A DNA stretch of 64,000 nucleotides from Galbitalea soli (GCF_010686725.1 NZ_JAAGWZ010000002.1:124001-188000); one strand, 5' to 3'. Counted from the first letter of the stretch, positions 1 through 8,444 are shown. The notes: generated from the sequence alone by a model not told the origin. Translations and numbers: made by a program.

Positions 1-775
1 GGTCGGCGAAGCCGAGGGCCAGGTAGCCGTCGCTCGTCGCGAACACCCCGTAGGGCGCACGGATGTAGACGTGCGCGTTGGGCTGGTCGCCGCGCTCCTG
101 CGGCACCCCGCCGACCGTGAACACCGAGAGCTCCTGCATCTGCAGGGTGGTGAGCGCGTCGAGCATGTTGACGGTGACGAGCTGTCCTTCCCCGGTGCGC
201 TCGCGGTGCAGGAGAGCGGCGAGGACTCCCTCGAACGCCGTGGAGCCGGTGACCGCGTCGGCGAGGTACTGGCCGGCGGGCGTCGGCGGTTCGCCGCGCC
301 GACCCGCCGAGAGCATGGCGCCCGACATCGCCTGCAGCAGCAGGTCCTGGCCCGGGCGGTCCTTGTACGGGCCGTCCTCGCCGTAGCCGGAGATCGACAC
401 GTACACGATCGAGGGATTGATCGCGTGCAGCGATTCGTAGTCGACGCCGAGCCGGGCGGCGACCCCCGGGCGGTAGTTCTGCAGGAAGACGTCGGAGGTC
501 GCGACGAGCTCCTCGAGCACGGTCTTGCCTCCGGCCGACTTGAGGTCGACGGCGAGCGAGCGCTTGTTGCGATTGAGGGAGAGGAAGGAGACGTTGATGC
601 GGTTGCCGTTCGCGCCCCCGGCGGCGGCGAAGCGCTGCCACTCGCCGGCGGTGGGCTCGACCTTGATGACGTCGGCCCCCAGATCGCCGAGGCGCTGGGC
701 CGCGAACGGTCCCGCCATCGCGATCGTGCAGTCGATCACCCGGTATCCGCTGAGGACCCCACGCGGCTGCGACAC
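1..775 (-). CDS. CaiB/BaiF family CoA-transferase (partial, 3' end outside window)
   Basis: Class III CoA-transferase, which moves CoA between carboxylic acids through an aspartyl-CoA intermediate in the cytoplasm. The visible N-terminal part reads YRVIDCTIAMAGPFAAQRLG, then LGADVIKVEP, the family hallmark, and later RPGQDLLLQAMSG, whose Asp is the expected catalytic residue. The protein continues past base 1. I chose the GTG at 775 because AAGGAG lies 5 bases upstream; an in-frame ATG at 799 would overlap the preceding gene by 8 bases and lacks such a site. It is the last visible gene of a minus-strand operon with an oxidoreductase, an MBL hydrolase and an enolase-family dehydratase. That is an unusual setting for a CoA-transferase and suggests a CoA-activated acid appears downstream of the sugar-acid steps. 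The donor and acceptor cannot be read from sequence. Confidence 0.88.
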   Translation of the reverse strand, partial: MSQPRGVLSGYRVIDCTIAMAGPFAAQRLGDLGADVIKVEPTAGEWQRFAAAGGANGNRINVSFLSLNRNKRSLAVDLKSAGGKTVLEELVATSDVFLQNYRPGVAARLGVDYESLHAINPSIVYVSISGYGEDGPYKDRPGQDLLLQAMSGAMLSAGRRGEPPTPAGQYLADAVTGSTAFEGVLAALLHRERTGEGQLVTVNMLDALTTLQMQELSVFTVGGVPQERGDQPNAHVYIRAPYGVFATSDGYLALGFAD

Positions 776-791
776 AGCTGCTCCTTCGTTG

Positions 792-1844
792 TCAGTCATG
801 GATGCGCACCTCCGCGCCGTCCGCGGCGGATGACCGCAGCAGGCCCTCGATCAGCTCGACCGAGCGCGCCGCGACGTCGACCGTGCTGTTGTTCTCGGTG
901 CTCGCACCGGTGATGAGCTCGATGAAGCGCGCCGGTGGCACGAGGCACTCGTACTCACCGTCGCCCGGTGCGATCGGCACCTCGACGCGCTCGCCGTCGT
1001 AGCGGCGCAGCGAGACCCGCTCGCGCTCCACGTCGAGCATGAGCACCCCCTCGGTGCCGAACAGGCGGAGGTCGACCTGGTACTTGTCGCCGTCGGCGAG
1101 CGTTGCCGCCCCCGAGAGCGAGCCCAGTGCGCCGTTGTCGAAGCGGATGACCGCCGCATCGAACAGATCGACCGGGGCCCCCGCGTTCTCCACCCGCCCC
1201 GCCACGGTGCTGGCCCGCAGGCCGGTCAACCAGAACAGGAGCGCGCTGGAGTGCGAGACCTGCCCGTGCGCGTAGCCGCCGCCGTGCCGCGGATCCGACC
1301 AGGTGCCCGGCTCCGGCCGCGTGTCGGTGGACCACCGCTCGAGCATGTGGGTCGGGTCGCCGCCGAAGAGGCCGCGCGTGGGGGAGGCCATGTGGGTGAG
1401 GGCGAACTGGATCTCGCCGATGCGGCCCGCGTCGAGGATCCGCTTCGCCTCCCGCGTGAAGTCCTTGTAGTTCCAGCCGTAGGGAACGAGGAAGTGGGTG
1501 CCCGCCCGCTCCACCGCGTCGACGAGCCGCCAGGCATCCTCGGCGCGGAGGGTCATCGGCTTCTCGCAGAGCACGTGGAGGCCGCGCTCGAGCGCCCGCA
1601 GCGAGACGTCGAGGTGGAGGTCGTGGGGCGTCGTCACGACGACAGCGTCGAGGTCGGCATCCAGCAGTTCGTCGATGCTCTCCGTCGCGAAGCCGAACCC
1701 GAAGCGGTCACGGATCGCGCCCAGTCCCGGTCCCAGCCCGCAGACGCCGACGAGCTCGACGTCGTCACGCGCGGCGAGCAGCGGGAAGTGGTTGCTCGTC
1801 GCCCACCAGCCGGCACCGACGGCGCCGACGCGCACCCGGGTCAC
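792..1844 (-). CDS. Gfo/Idh/MocA family NAD(P)-dependent oxidoreductase
   Basis: Likely a sugar or cyclitol dehydrogenase of about 350 residues. The N-terminus has a Rossmann start (VRVGAVGAGWW), and the family motif CEKPM follows in the usual place, carrying the conserved Lys. The C-terminal half is the alpha/beta substrate domain. I prefer the GTG at 1844 because it puts the first beta-strand at the normal distance from the N-terminus; an ATG at 1889 would add 15 residues and overlap the upstream hydrolase by 32 bases. It sits second to last in a four-gene minus-strand operon of probable sugar-acid catabolism. The substrate is unknown; oxidation of a hexose or deoxyhexose derivative is an inference from neighbours. 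Confidence 0.85.
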   Translation of the reverse strand: MTRVRVGAVGAGWWATSNHFPLLAARDDVELVGVCGLGPGLGAIRDRFGFGFATESIDELLDADLDAVVVTTPHDLHLDVSLRALERGLHVLCEKPMTLRAEDAWRLVDAVERAGTHFLVPYGWNYKDFTREAKRILDAGRIGEIQFALTHMASPTRGLFGGDPTHMLERWSTDTRPEPGTWSDPRHGGGYAHGQVSHSSALLFWLTGLRASTVAGRVENAGAPVDLFDAAVIRFDNGALGSLSGAATLADGDKYQVDLRLFGTEGVLMLDVERERVSLRRYDGERVEVPIAPGDGEYECLVPPARFIELITGASTENNSTVDVAARSVELIEGLLRSSAADGAEVRIHD

Positions 1845-1857
1845 GCGCGTGCCCCGG

Positions 1858-2808
1858 TCATGCGCGGGCCCAGGTGCGGAGGCCGTCACGGGTTCCCACG
1901 CACACGGTGCCGCGGGCGGTCATCCGTTCGAGGTTGCCGGTCATCGGGAAGATCAGGTACTCGGCGGCGGCGGGGCCCCACGGCCCGAGCCGCGCGGCGA
2001 CCCGGTGGATGAGCTCGAGCGTGGTCATCCCCTCGGGTTCAAGCGCGTCGGTGATCGCGGCGTCGATCGTCGCGATGTACTCGGCGGAGGCGTCGAGGAA
2101 GCGGCCGACCTCCGCATCCTCGTAGACCGGGTAGTGAGCGGTGAGCAGGAGCTCGGCGTCGTAGCCGCGGAACAGCTCGATCGTCGCCAGGTAGGGGTCG
2201 GTGTCGCGGTAGGTGGGCGGGAACGCGGGGTCGCCGGATGCGGTGGGCACGGTGGTGCCGAGGGTAGCGTCGCCGATGATGAGGGCGGCATTGCGCTCGT
2301 CCCAGAGGGCGAGGTGGCCGTCGCTGTGACCCGGAGTGTGGAGCACCCGGATCACCCGGTCGCCGAGGTCGAACTCCTCGCCGCCCCGCAGCGCCCGCGT
2401 GACCGGCGCGACCGCCGCCGCCTCGCGGATGTACGCGGTCGTCTCGGGCGGGTCGTCGAAGCCGTCGCTGTGCCGGAACTCGCCGTAGCGCTGCTCGATG
2501 AGCACCTCGAGGTCTTCGGTGAGCGGCACGTCGAGTTCGCCCGCGAGCAGTTCGACGTGGGGTGCCGCCGCGACGATCGCCGCGTTGCCGCCGGTGTGGT
2601 CGAAGTCGCAGTGCGAGCTGATCACCCAGTGCAAGCGCGCGAGGTCGAAGCCGATCTCGGCGAGGTGCGGCAGCAGCGTCTCCTCGACGCTCGCGGTGAT
2701 GCCGGTGTCGAAGAGCAGGGCGCGCTCCGAGCCCTCGAGGAGGTACATCGCCACGAATCTCTCGCCCAGCGGAGCCACGATGCGCCGCAGGCCGGGTCGG
2801 ATCAGCAT
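1858..2808 (-). CDS. MBL-fold metallo-hydrolase
   Basis: A 316-residue metallo-beta-lactamase-fold hydrolase. The metal site is visible as SSHCDFDHTGG (an HxxxDH variant, H-C-D-F-D-H), then HTPGHSDGH, an Asp in IIGDATLGTT, and a later His in LLTAHYPVY. The arrangement resembles glyoxalase II-like and lactonase-like enzymes. The start ATG overlaps the stop of the enolase-family gene by one base (TGATG), so the two are probably translationally coupled. The operon also holds an oxidoreductase and a CoA-transferase. Hydrolysis of a lactone or a thioester made in this pathway is plausible but not shown. The Cys in place of the first conserved residue after His in the motif is worth noting. Confidence 0.85.
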   Translation of the reverse strand: MLIRPGLRRIVAPLGERFVAMYLLEGSERALLFDTGITASVEETLLPHLAEIGFDLARLHWVISSHCDFDHTGGNAAIVAAAPHVELLAGELDVPLTEDLEVLIEQRYGEFRHSDGFDDPPETTAYIREAAAVAPVTRALRGGEEFDLGDRVIRVLHTPGHSDGHLALWDERNAALIIGDATLGTTVPTASGDPAFPPTYRDTDPYLATIELFRGYDAELLLTAHYPVYEDAEVGRFLDASAEYIATIDAAITDALEPEGMTTLELIHRVAARLGPWGPAAAEYLIFPMTGNLERMTARGTVCVGTRDGLRTWARA

Positions 2809-3968
2809 CAGCGGATGACCTCGCCCGGGTCCTCCGCCACCAGGCGGAGTCCGGCGCGCTGCGATCGCACGTGCGGCCCCGCCGCGGTGATCCACGGCGC
2901 CGAGCGCTGATCGGCGGCGATGGCGCGCTCGTCGATGGTCACCCCGGCCCCCGGCTCGTCGCCGAGGACGATCCCGCCGTCGGCGTAGTGCTCGTCGATG
3001 GTGACCCCGACGGGCGCGTCGAGCGACTGGACCTCGGCGGAGAGGTGATTCGGCACCGAGGCCGCGGCGTGCCCGACCGCGGGGTTGGCGGTCAGCCCGA
3101 CGGGGCTGATGGGCAGGGTGCGCGAGTGCGCGGCGTAGGCGACCCGCAGGAAGTGGGTGACGCCCCACACGGCACCCGCCTGCACGATGTCGACGGCCCG
3201 GTTGTCGAACAGCGGGGTGTACTGCTCCAGACCGGTCAGGTTCTCGCCGGTGGCGACGGCGGCCCGGATGCTCGACGACAGCCGCGCGTGCCCCGCGGCG
3301 TCCCACCGCCGCAGCGGCTCCTCGATCCAGGTGAGGTCGAGGCGTGCCTCGATCGCGGTGACGTAGCGGACCGCCTGCTTCAGATTCCACGACTCGTTCG
3401 AGTCGAGCATGAGCGCGGGGCGGGCCGTGTTGGCCGCCAGTTGCTCGGCGATGATGCCGAGCCGGCGGATGTCGGCGTCGACGTCGCGGCCGCCCTTGAG
3501 CTTGCCCGCGGTGAAGCCGCGCTCCGCCATGGAGCCGTAGAGCGCCGCGAGCTCCTCGTCGCCCAGCGCGATGTCGAGGCCGGAGGCGTAGCCCGGCACG
3601 AAGCGGTCCCCGGCGCCGAGCAGTCGCCACAGCGGTTCCCCGGCGATCTTCGCCTTCAGATCCCAGAGGGCCGCGTCGAGGGTGCCGATCCCGCCGAAGG
3701 TGGCGCCACCGTGGCCGGCCTTGAAGACGTGGGCGAGCATCCGGTCGTACAGCGCGGTGACGGCGCGCGGGTCAGCGCCCTCGATGGCCGGGAAGATGTC
3801 GTCGACGCCGTAGTCGGATCCGAGGCCGACGCCCGTGATGCCCTCGTCGGTCTCGATCACGACGATGGGGACTTCGGTCAGACCGGAGTCGATGAAGCCG
3901 TTCACGTCGCCGACGGGACGACCCCAGTCCCGGTAGGTGCGGAGGCAGTGATAGCCCGTGATCTTCAT
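2808..3968 (-). CDS. Enolase-superfamily (mandelate racemase group) sugar-acid dehydratase
   Basis: A 386-residue member of the mandelate racemase/muconate lactonizing group. The N-terminal capping domain is followed by a barrel with the KxK pair at K156/K158 (GKLKGG), metal ligands D189 (MLDSNES), E216 or E217 (WIEEP) and E242 (ATGENLTG), and a later Asp/His region (DIVQAG, then AAHSR). In this superfamily such enzymes abstract a proton next to a carboxylate and commonly dehydrate sugar acids. Beside a divergent aldose dehydrogenase-like gene and a lactonase-like gene, an L-fuconate-type dehydratase producing a 2-keto-3-deoxy acid is the best guess. It is the first gene of the minus-strand operon. 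The exact substrate cannot be read from these motifs. Confidence 0.88.
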   Translation of the reverse strand: MKITGYHCLRTYRDWGRPVGDVNGFIDSGLTEVPIVVIETDEGITGVGLGSDYGVDDIFPAIEGADPRAVTALYDRMLAHVFKAGHGGATFGGIGTLDAALWDLKAKIAGEPLWRLLGAGDRFVPGYASGLDIALGDEELAALYGSMAERGFTAGKLKGGRDVDADIRRLGIIAEQLAANTARPALMLDSNESWNLKQAVRYVTAIEARLDLTWIEEPLRRWDAAGHARLSSSIRAAVATGENLTGLEQYTPLFDNRAVDIVQAGAVWGVTHFLRVAYAAHSRTLPISPVGLTANPAVGHAAASVPNHLSAEVQSLDAPVGVTIDEHYADGGIVLGDEPGAGVTIDERAIAADQRSAPWITAAGPHVRSQRAGLRLVAEDPGEVIR

Positions 3969-4089
3969 ATCGTCCTTGATGGTGAGCGGTTTTCGCGCCT
4001 CGGCGCACTAAACAGCATACATCACACGTTACCTCGGCGGGGGTGCAATAATCGACGAACGCAGGTGCACGCGACACAAGGAGATCTCG
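3969..4089. promoter_or_regulatory. Divergent intergenic control region of the sugar-acid cluster
   Basis: This 121-base gap separates the divergent dehydratase and aldose dehydrogenase genes, so it must hold both promoters. It is visibly richer in A/T than the flanking genes. A possible minus-strand -10 is TATGCT (within ATGTATGCTG), and CAATAAT near 4047-4053 could serve the plus strand; neither has a convincing -35. The plus gene has a clear AAGGAG just before its ATG. No local regulator gene is visible, so the controlling protein may lie left of the window. Confidence 0.4.
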
Positions 4090-5055
4090 ATGCGGAGACG
4101 AACGCCGGAGCGGGGCCCCGCCCTGACCGAGCTGGGGCTGGGAGCGGCCCAGTTCGGCAACCTCTACCGGGAGACGAGCGACGCGGAATCGCAGGCCGCG
4201 GTCGACGCGGCCTGGGAGCGGGGCATCCGCTACTTCGACACCGCGCCGCATTATGGACTCGGTCTGTCGGAGCGCCGGCTGGGCGCCGCGCTTGCCGGGC
4301 GCCCCCGCGACGAGTACGTCGTCAGCACGAAGGTGGGGCGGATGCTCGTTCCCAGTCCCGAGACCGCCGACCGGCTCGACGACGGCGGCTTCGTCGTGCC
4401 CGCCACCACCCGGCGCGAGTGGGACTTCAGCCGCGACGGCATCCTGCGCTCGCTCGAGGGGAGCCTCGAGCGACTGGGCCTCGACCGCGTCGACATCGTC
4501 TACCTGCACGACCCGGATGACCACTGGTCGGCCGCGTCGACCACCGGCATCGACACCCTCGTCGAGCTGCGCGATGAGGGCGTCATCGGCGCGATCGGCG
4601 CGGGCATGAATCAGTCGGAGATGATCGCGCGCTTCATCCGCGAGTGCGACGTCGACCTCATGATGCTGGCGGGGCGGTTCACGCTCCTCGAGCACGGGGC
4701 GCTCGCCGAATTGCTGCCGCTCGCTCTGGAGCGCGGAGTGGGCATCGTCGCCGCCGGGGTCTACAACTCCGGTCTGCTCGGTGCGCCGAGGCCCCGGCCC
4801 GACGCGATGTTCGACTACCGGCCCGCGCCGCCCGAGCTCATCGCCCGCGCGACGGCGATCGCGGAGGTGTGCGAGCGGTTCGGGGTCACCCTCCCCGACG
4901 CGGCCGTCGCCTACCCGCTGCGGCACCCCGCCGTCGTCTCCGTCGTGCTCGGGGCCCGCAGCGCCGCGCAGGTGAATGGCAACGCGGAACGGTACGGCAC
5001 GGTCATCCCCGACGGACTCTGGGATGCCCTGCGCGAGACCGGGCTTCTGCCGTGA
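4090..5055 (+). CDS. Aldo/keto reductase, L-fucose/D-threo-aldose 1-dehydrogenase-like
   Basis: A 321-residue NAD(P)-dependent aldo/keto reductase. Family features include LGLGAAQFGNLYR at the start, the catalytic Asp/Tyr region FDTAPHYGLGLSERRLG, the catalytic Lys in STKVGR, and a His in YLHDPDD. The N-terminal pattern resembles the aldose 1-dehydrogenase (galactose dehydrogenase) branch, which oxidises L-fucose, D-arabinose or similar sugars to lactones. AAGGAG sits just upstream of the ATG at 4090. Its stop overlaps the GTG of the lactonase-like gene by four bases (GTGA), indicating coupled translation. The divergent enolase-family dehydratase would take the lactonase product, so the three genes make a consistent oxidative aldose route. 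Pyridoxal 4-dehydrogenase is the closest alternative family name. Confidence 0.86.
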   Translation: MRRRTPERGPALTELGLGAAQFGNLYRETSDAESQAAVDAAWERGIRYFDTAPHYGLGLSERRLGAALAGRPRDEYVVSTKVGRMLVPSPETADRLDDGGFVVPATTRREWDFSRDGILRSLEGSLERLGLDRVDIVYLHDPDDHWSAASTTGIDTLVELRDEGVIGAIGAGMNQSEMIARFIRECDVDLMMLAGRFTLLEHGALAELLPLALERGVGIVAAGVYNSGLLGAPRPRPDAMFDYRPAPPELIARATAIAEVCERFGVTLPDAAVAYPLRHPAVVSVVLGARSAAQVNGNAERYGTVIPDGLWDALRETGLLP

Positions 5056-5906
5056 TCATCGACGCCCACCAGCACGTCTGGAACCTCGACCGCGCCGACT
5101 ACCCCTGGCTCGACGCCGGGCTCTCGCCCATCGATCGCACCATGGAGCTCGACGAGGTGCTGCCCGCGATGCGCCGGGTGGGCGTCACGGGGACGGTGCT
5201 CGTGCAGGCCGCCGACAACGCGGAGGACACGGCCAACATGATCCGCGTGGCGGACGAGCACCCCGAGGTGCTCGGCATCGTCGCCTGGGTGCCGCTCGAC
5301 CGCCCGCACGAGGCGGAGCGGCGGCTCGCCGAGCTGCGCCGCGACGAGCGTGTGGTCGGGGTGCGCACGCTGCTGCACGCACAGCCCGATCCGGACTGGG
5401 TGACGCGCCCCGAGGTGGATGCCGGGCTCACGGTGCTCGAAGCCGCGGGTGCCGCGTTCGACTACGTCACCGGCGGACCGGCCGCCCTCGGCCACCTCCC
5501 GGGTATCTCGGAGCGACACCCCGGGCTCCGCATCGTCATCGACCACCTCGGCAAGCCGCCCATCGGGGGCACGGCGGAGGACCGCGCGGAGTGGCGTCGC
5601 CTGATCGCGACCGCGGCCGAGAACCCGCGGATGGCGGCCAAGGTCTCGGGGCTGTACGCCTCGGTCGGGCCGCTCGATTCGTGGACCGTCGCCTCGGTGC
5701 GGCCCTTCGTGCAGGATGCGCTCGAGCTGTTCGGTCCCGAGCGCCTGATGGTCGGCGGCGACTGGCCCATCTCTGTGCTCGCCGGGGGGTACGACCGCAC
5801 CTGGGAGGCGCTCGCGCTCCTCACGGGAGACCTCGCGCCCGCCGCGCGGGAGCAGCTCCTCGGCGCCACAGCCGCCGCGGTCTACGGGTTGCGGCGGGCG
5901 GGGTAG
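5052..5906 (+). CDS. Amidohydrolase-family sugar lactonase (L-fuconolactonase-like)
   Basis: A 284-residue TIM-barrel amidohydrolase of the 2-pyrone-4,6-dicarboxylate lactonase/fuconolactonase group. The metal motif DAHQHVW is at the N-terminus, IDHLGKPP in the middle, and GGDWP near the C-terminus supplies the conserved Asp. The GTG start at 5052 forms a GTGA overlap with the aldose dehydrogenase stop. It probably opens the lactone made by that enzyme to give a sugar acid for the dehydratase encoded divergently. The assignment to fuconate rather than another six-carbon lactone is an inference from the neighbours. The gene ends about 20 bases before a C-rich tract and a large inverted repeat. 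Confidence 0.86.
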   Translation: MIIDAHQHVWNLDRADYPWLDAGLSPIDRTMELDEVLPAMRRVGVTGTVLVQAADNAEDTANMIRVADEHPEVLGIVAWVPLDRPHEAERRLAELRRDERVVGVRTLLHAQPDPDWVTRPEVDAGLTVLEAAGAAFDYVTGGPAALGHLPGISERHPGLRIVIDHLGKPPIGGTAEDRAEWRRLIATAAENPRMAAKVSGLYASVGPLDSWTVASVRPFVQDALELFGPERLMVGGDWPISVLAGGYDRTWEALALLTGDLAPAAREQLLGATAAAVYGLRRAG

Positions 5907-5925
5907 GCGTCACGCTGCGCCCGCG

Positions 5926-5947
5926 CCCCCTCCCCCTCCCCCTCCCC
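5926..5947. repeat. CCCCCT tandem tract, G-quadruplex-capable on the minus strand
   Basis: Three tandem CCCCCT units followed by CCCC. The minus strand therefore carries four G-runs of 4 to 5 G separated by single A bases, a textbook potential G-quadruplex with one-base loops. It lies 20 bases after the lactonase stop and directly abuts the left arm of the inverted repeat, between two convergent genes. Confidence 0.75.
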
Positions 5948-6254
5948 GAGTTGGCACTTTTTGTGCAACTTTGCGCGCCCGCAGGGGAAAATCGGCAATT
6001 CACCGGGCGCGGCCCGGCGAATTGGCATCTTTTGTGCAGCGAAACGAGGGTGCGGGCGCGGAGGCCCCGGTCGACCAGCGCAGCCAGCTCGGGCGTTGGC
6101 GCCCGCGGCGCCAGCGCCCTCCTTTTCTCGCACCAAAAGGTGCAACAAGGCGGCGGGACGCCGACTTGTTGGCGAATTCCCGCTGCGGGCGCGCAAAGTT
6201 GCACAAAAAATGCCAACTCGCGCGGGAGGGTGGGCAGTGCCAACTCGCGCGGGA
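5948..6254. repeat. Intergenic inverted and direct repeat cluster between convergent genes
   Basis: No gene is seen in 5907-6270. Two 37-base arms, 5948-5984 and 6183-6219, are inverted copies differing at one position; the loop is 198 bases. The core of each arm contains TTGGCA, a T-run, then TGTGCAACTTTGCGCG. A third partial copy (TTGGCATCTTTTGTGCA) lies inside the loop at 6022-6038. A 17-base direct repeat (TGCCAACTCGCGCGGGA) occurs at 6211-6227 and 6238-6254, the first overlapping the right arm. It may act as a bidirectional terminator or be a small non-autonomous repeat element. It encodes no recognisable protein. Confidence 0.8.
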
Positions 6255-6270
6255 GCGCGAGGCAGCGCCC

Positions 6271-8400
6271 CTACCCCACCGCCGTCACGAGCAGCACGAC
6301 CGCGCTCTCCGGGAACAGCACCGGCGGGCGCAGCCCGGCGCGGCGCAGCGCGCGCCCGCTCATCCGCAGCGGGGCGTCGAGCCAGGGCAGGGGCGACTGG
6401 CCGTTGAAGCCGTCGCGCTCGGTCACGTCCGAGAGGCTGACCTCGTACACGGTGTCGTCGTCGAGCCCGGGCAGGGTGATGGCGTCACCGGGGTAGGCGT
6501 TGCTCGACCCCACCTGCGTGAAGACGTACAGCGCGCGGTCCCGCTCACCGGCGACCACCCCGCGCAGGTCGACGGAGTCGTCGGGCAGGTCGGCGTAGAC
6601 CGCGTGGCCGCTGTGCAGCAGCTCGCGGTGGGCTTTGTGAAACTCGACCCAGCGGGTGAGCTGCGCGAGGTCATCCGGGCTCGCCGTCGTCACGTTCCAC
6701 TCGATGCCCAGGTGGCCGAACAGCGCCGTCGCGCCGCGCAGCGCCAGCCGCGAGGTGCGCCCCGTCGAGTGCGATTCGGGTCCGCTGATGTGCGCGCCGA
6801 GCATCTCGTAGGGTACGAGCAGCGAGGTGTACTTCTGGATGCCCAGCCGCTCGATCGGGTCGATGCAGTCGCTCGTCCAGAACCGGTCGGTGCGGTCGGC
6901 GATGCCGAGGTCGACCCGCGCGCCGCCGGACGCGCAGCTCTCGATCTCCAGCCCGGGGTGCGCCTCCTTCAGCCCGTCGAGCAGCCGGTAGAGCGCCTCG
7001 ACGTTCGCGTGCACGGCCGCGGCGCCGGTCACGGTGCTGCCCGGGTCGACGAGGTCGCGGTTGTGATCCCACTTCAGGTAGGCGATGTCGTTCTCGTCGA
7101 GCAGCGCGTGCAGTCGCTCGGAGAGGTAGGCGTAGGCGTCGGGGTGCGAGAGGTCGAGCACGTGCTGTCCCCGCCCCTCGATCGGCAGGCGCCCCTCCGG
7201 CTGCAGGATCCAGTCGGGGTGCGCCCGCGCGAGCTCCGAGTCGGGGTTGATCATCTCCGGTTCGACCCAGAGGCCGAACTCCATGCCCAGCCCGGTGACG
7301 TGGCGGATGATCGGCCCCAGCCCCTCGGGGAAAACCGCCGGGTCGACGTACCAGTCGCCGAGCCCCGCAGTGTCGTCGCGACGCCCGAGGAACCAGCCGT
7401 CGTCGAGCACGAACCGCTCGACCCCCACGGCGGCGGCCGCGTCGGCGAGCGTGCGCAGGCGTTCGGTGTCGAGGTCGAAGTACATCGCCTCCCAGGTGTT
7501 GAGGGTGACCGGTCGCGGGCTGCGCGGGTGCTGCGGACGGGATCGCACGCTGTCGTGCAGCGAGGCGGAGAGGGCGTTGAGGCCCTCGCCCCAGGCGCCG
7601 ATCACGACCGGTGTGCGATAGCTTTCGCCGGGCGCGAGCCGCACCTCGCCGGGGAGCAGGAGTTCGCCGGCCTGCAGCAGGGCGAGTCCGTTGCCGGTGC
7701 GCTCGGCGGCGAGCTGGAAGTTGCCGCTCCACGCGAGGTGGATGCCGTGCACGAGCCCCGACTCGAAGCCGAAACCGGGGGTGCCGGCGAGCACGAGGAG
7801 CGGGGCATCCGCGCCGGGCCGGCCCCGCCGGGAGTCCCGCTCGTGCCGTCCGATCGTGAAGGGGTAGCGCTGCGGGTGGCGCTCGCGCAGGTGGCGGCCC
7901 GTCGTGTCCATGACCTCGCGCGCGCTCACCGGCACCGGGAGGGTCGCGCGGAGGGCAGCGAGCTCGTAGTCGTCGCTGGCCGTGTTGGTGAGGGCGACGG
8001 TGGTGCGCAGGATGCCCGCCGCATCGAGATCGAGGGTGACGGTCACCGCGAGGCCGGCCGCCGCATCCGTGCCACGGATCGTCGCCGAGGTCTCGTTCGC
8101 GTCGATGCCGCTCGTGACGACGGCGGGAGCGAAGGAGCGACCGGCGCGGCTGCCCTCGAGACCGGGGGTGCCGAACCAGCCGGTGGACGCCTGGGGGAGC
8201 AGCGAGAGGGTGACACCGCGGTCGAGGTACCCCGAGACGCGCTGGTTGCGGGCGGCGCGCGCGAGCGACTCGACCTCGGCCGTGGACGCCTGACCGAGAC
8301 TCTCTCCCCAGTAGACGATCGCCGGGAATTCGGGCGTCGTGTCGATGACGACACTCGTGCCGCCGTGGCGGAGATGGAGGGCTGCGGCGCTGCTGTTCAC
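6271..8400 (-). CDS. Alpha-galactosidase, glycoside hydrolase family 36
   Basis: A 709-residue cytoplasmic enzyme (no signal peptide) that removes alpha-1,6-galactose from melibiose, raffinose-type sugars or galactomannan fragments. The N-terminal beta-sandwich spans about residues 1-290, then the barrel begins with WEAMYFD. Expected catalytic residues are D445 in YLKWDHNRD (nucleophile) and D511 in FWTSDCID (acid/base); the CASGGAR motif and a beta-sandwich tail follow. The start is the GTG at 8400; no ribosome-binding site precedes it, because the promoter -10 ends only six bases upstream. It is divergent from a ROK repressor, which probably controls it. Length and domain order are normal for bacterial GH36. 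Confidence 0.95.
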   Translation of the reverse strand: MNSSAAALHLRHGGTSVVIDTTPEFPAIVYWGESLGQASTAEVESLARAARNQRVSGYLDRGVTLSLLPQASTGWFGTPGLEGSRAGRSFAPAVVTSGIDANETSATIRGTDAAAGLAVTVTLDLDAAGILRTTVALTNTASDDYELAALRATLPVPVSAREVMDTTGRHLRERHPQRYPFTIGRHERDSRRGRPGADAPLLVLAGTPGFGFESGLVHGIHLAWSGNFQLAAERTGNGLALLQAGELLLPGEVRLAPGESYRTPVVIGAWGEGLNALSASLHDSVRSRPQHPRSPRPVTLNTWEAMYFDLDTERLRTLADAAAAVGVERFVLDDGWFLGRRDDTAGLGDWYVDPAVFPEGLGPIIRHVTGLGMEFGLWVEPEMINPDSELARAHPDWILQPEGRLPIEGRGQHVLDLSHPDAYAYLSERLHALLDENDIAYLKWDHNRDLVDPGSTVTGAAAVHANVEALYRLLDGLKEAHPGLEIESCASGGARVDLGIADRTDRFWTSDCIDPIERLGIQKYTSLLVPYEMLGAHISGPESHSTGRTSRLALRGATALFGHLGIEWNVTTASPDDLAQLTRWVEFHKAHRELLHSGHAVYADLPDDSVDLRGVVAGERDRALYVFTQVGSSNAYPGDAITLPGLDDDTVYEVSLSDVTERDGFNGQSPLPWLDAPLRMSGRALRRAGLRPPVLFPESAVVLLVTAVG

Positions 8401-8404
8401 GTGT

Positions 8405-8423
8405 TATTTTTAGAGTGAAAATA
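8405..8423. promoter_or_regulatory. Candidate ROK-repressor operator
   Basis: Inverted repeat TATTTT (8405-8410), 7-base spacer, AAAATA (8418-8423). A/T-rich arms of this type resemble NagC/Mlc-like ROK operators. The site covers the -10 of the alpha-galactosidase promoter and lies just upstream of the ROK gene, so one bound repressor could silence both. Confidence 0.55.
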
Positions 8424-8435
8424 TAGCCGTGTCAA
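8407..8435 (-). promoter_or_regulatory. Promoter of the alpha-galactosidase gene, apparently leaderless
   Basis: On the minus strand, TTGACA (8430-8435) and TAAAAA (8407-8412) are separated by exactly 17 bases. Transcription would begin about 7 bases past the -10, at or next to base 8400, which is the first base of the GTG start codon. The transcript should therefore have no 5' leader, a common arrangement in actinobacteria. Confidence 0.75.
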
Positions 8436-8444
8436 GGGAGTCCC

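Noticed and set aside
2871-4520. A long open frame of 549 codons on the plus strand across the dehydratase and AKR genes
   Set aside because: It lies mostly antisense to the enolase-family gene, has Arg/Gly/Asp-rich low-complexity sequence and matches no family; high GC creates such frames.
5948-6254. Repeats at 5.9-6.3 kb considered as a CRISPR array
   Set aside because: Copies are inverted, unevenly spaced and few; no regular spacers and no cas genes.
5971-8418. An 815-codon plus-strand frame opposite the alpha-galactosidase
   Set aside because: Antisense shadow of GH36; it also runs through the repeat cluster.
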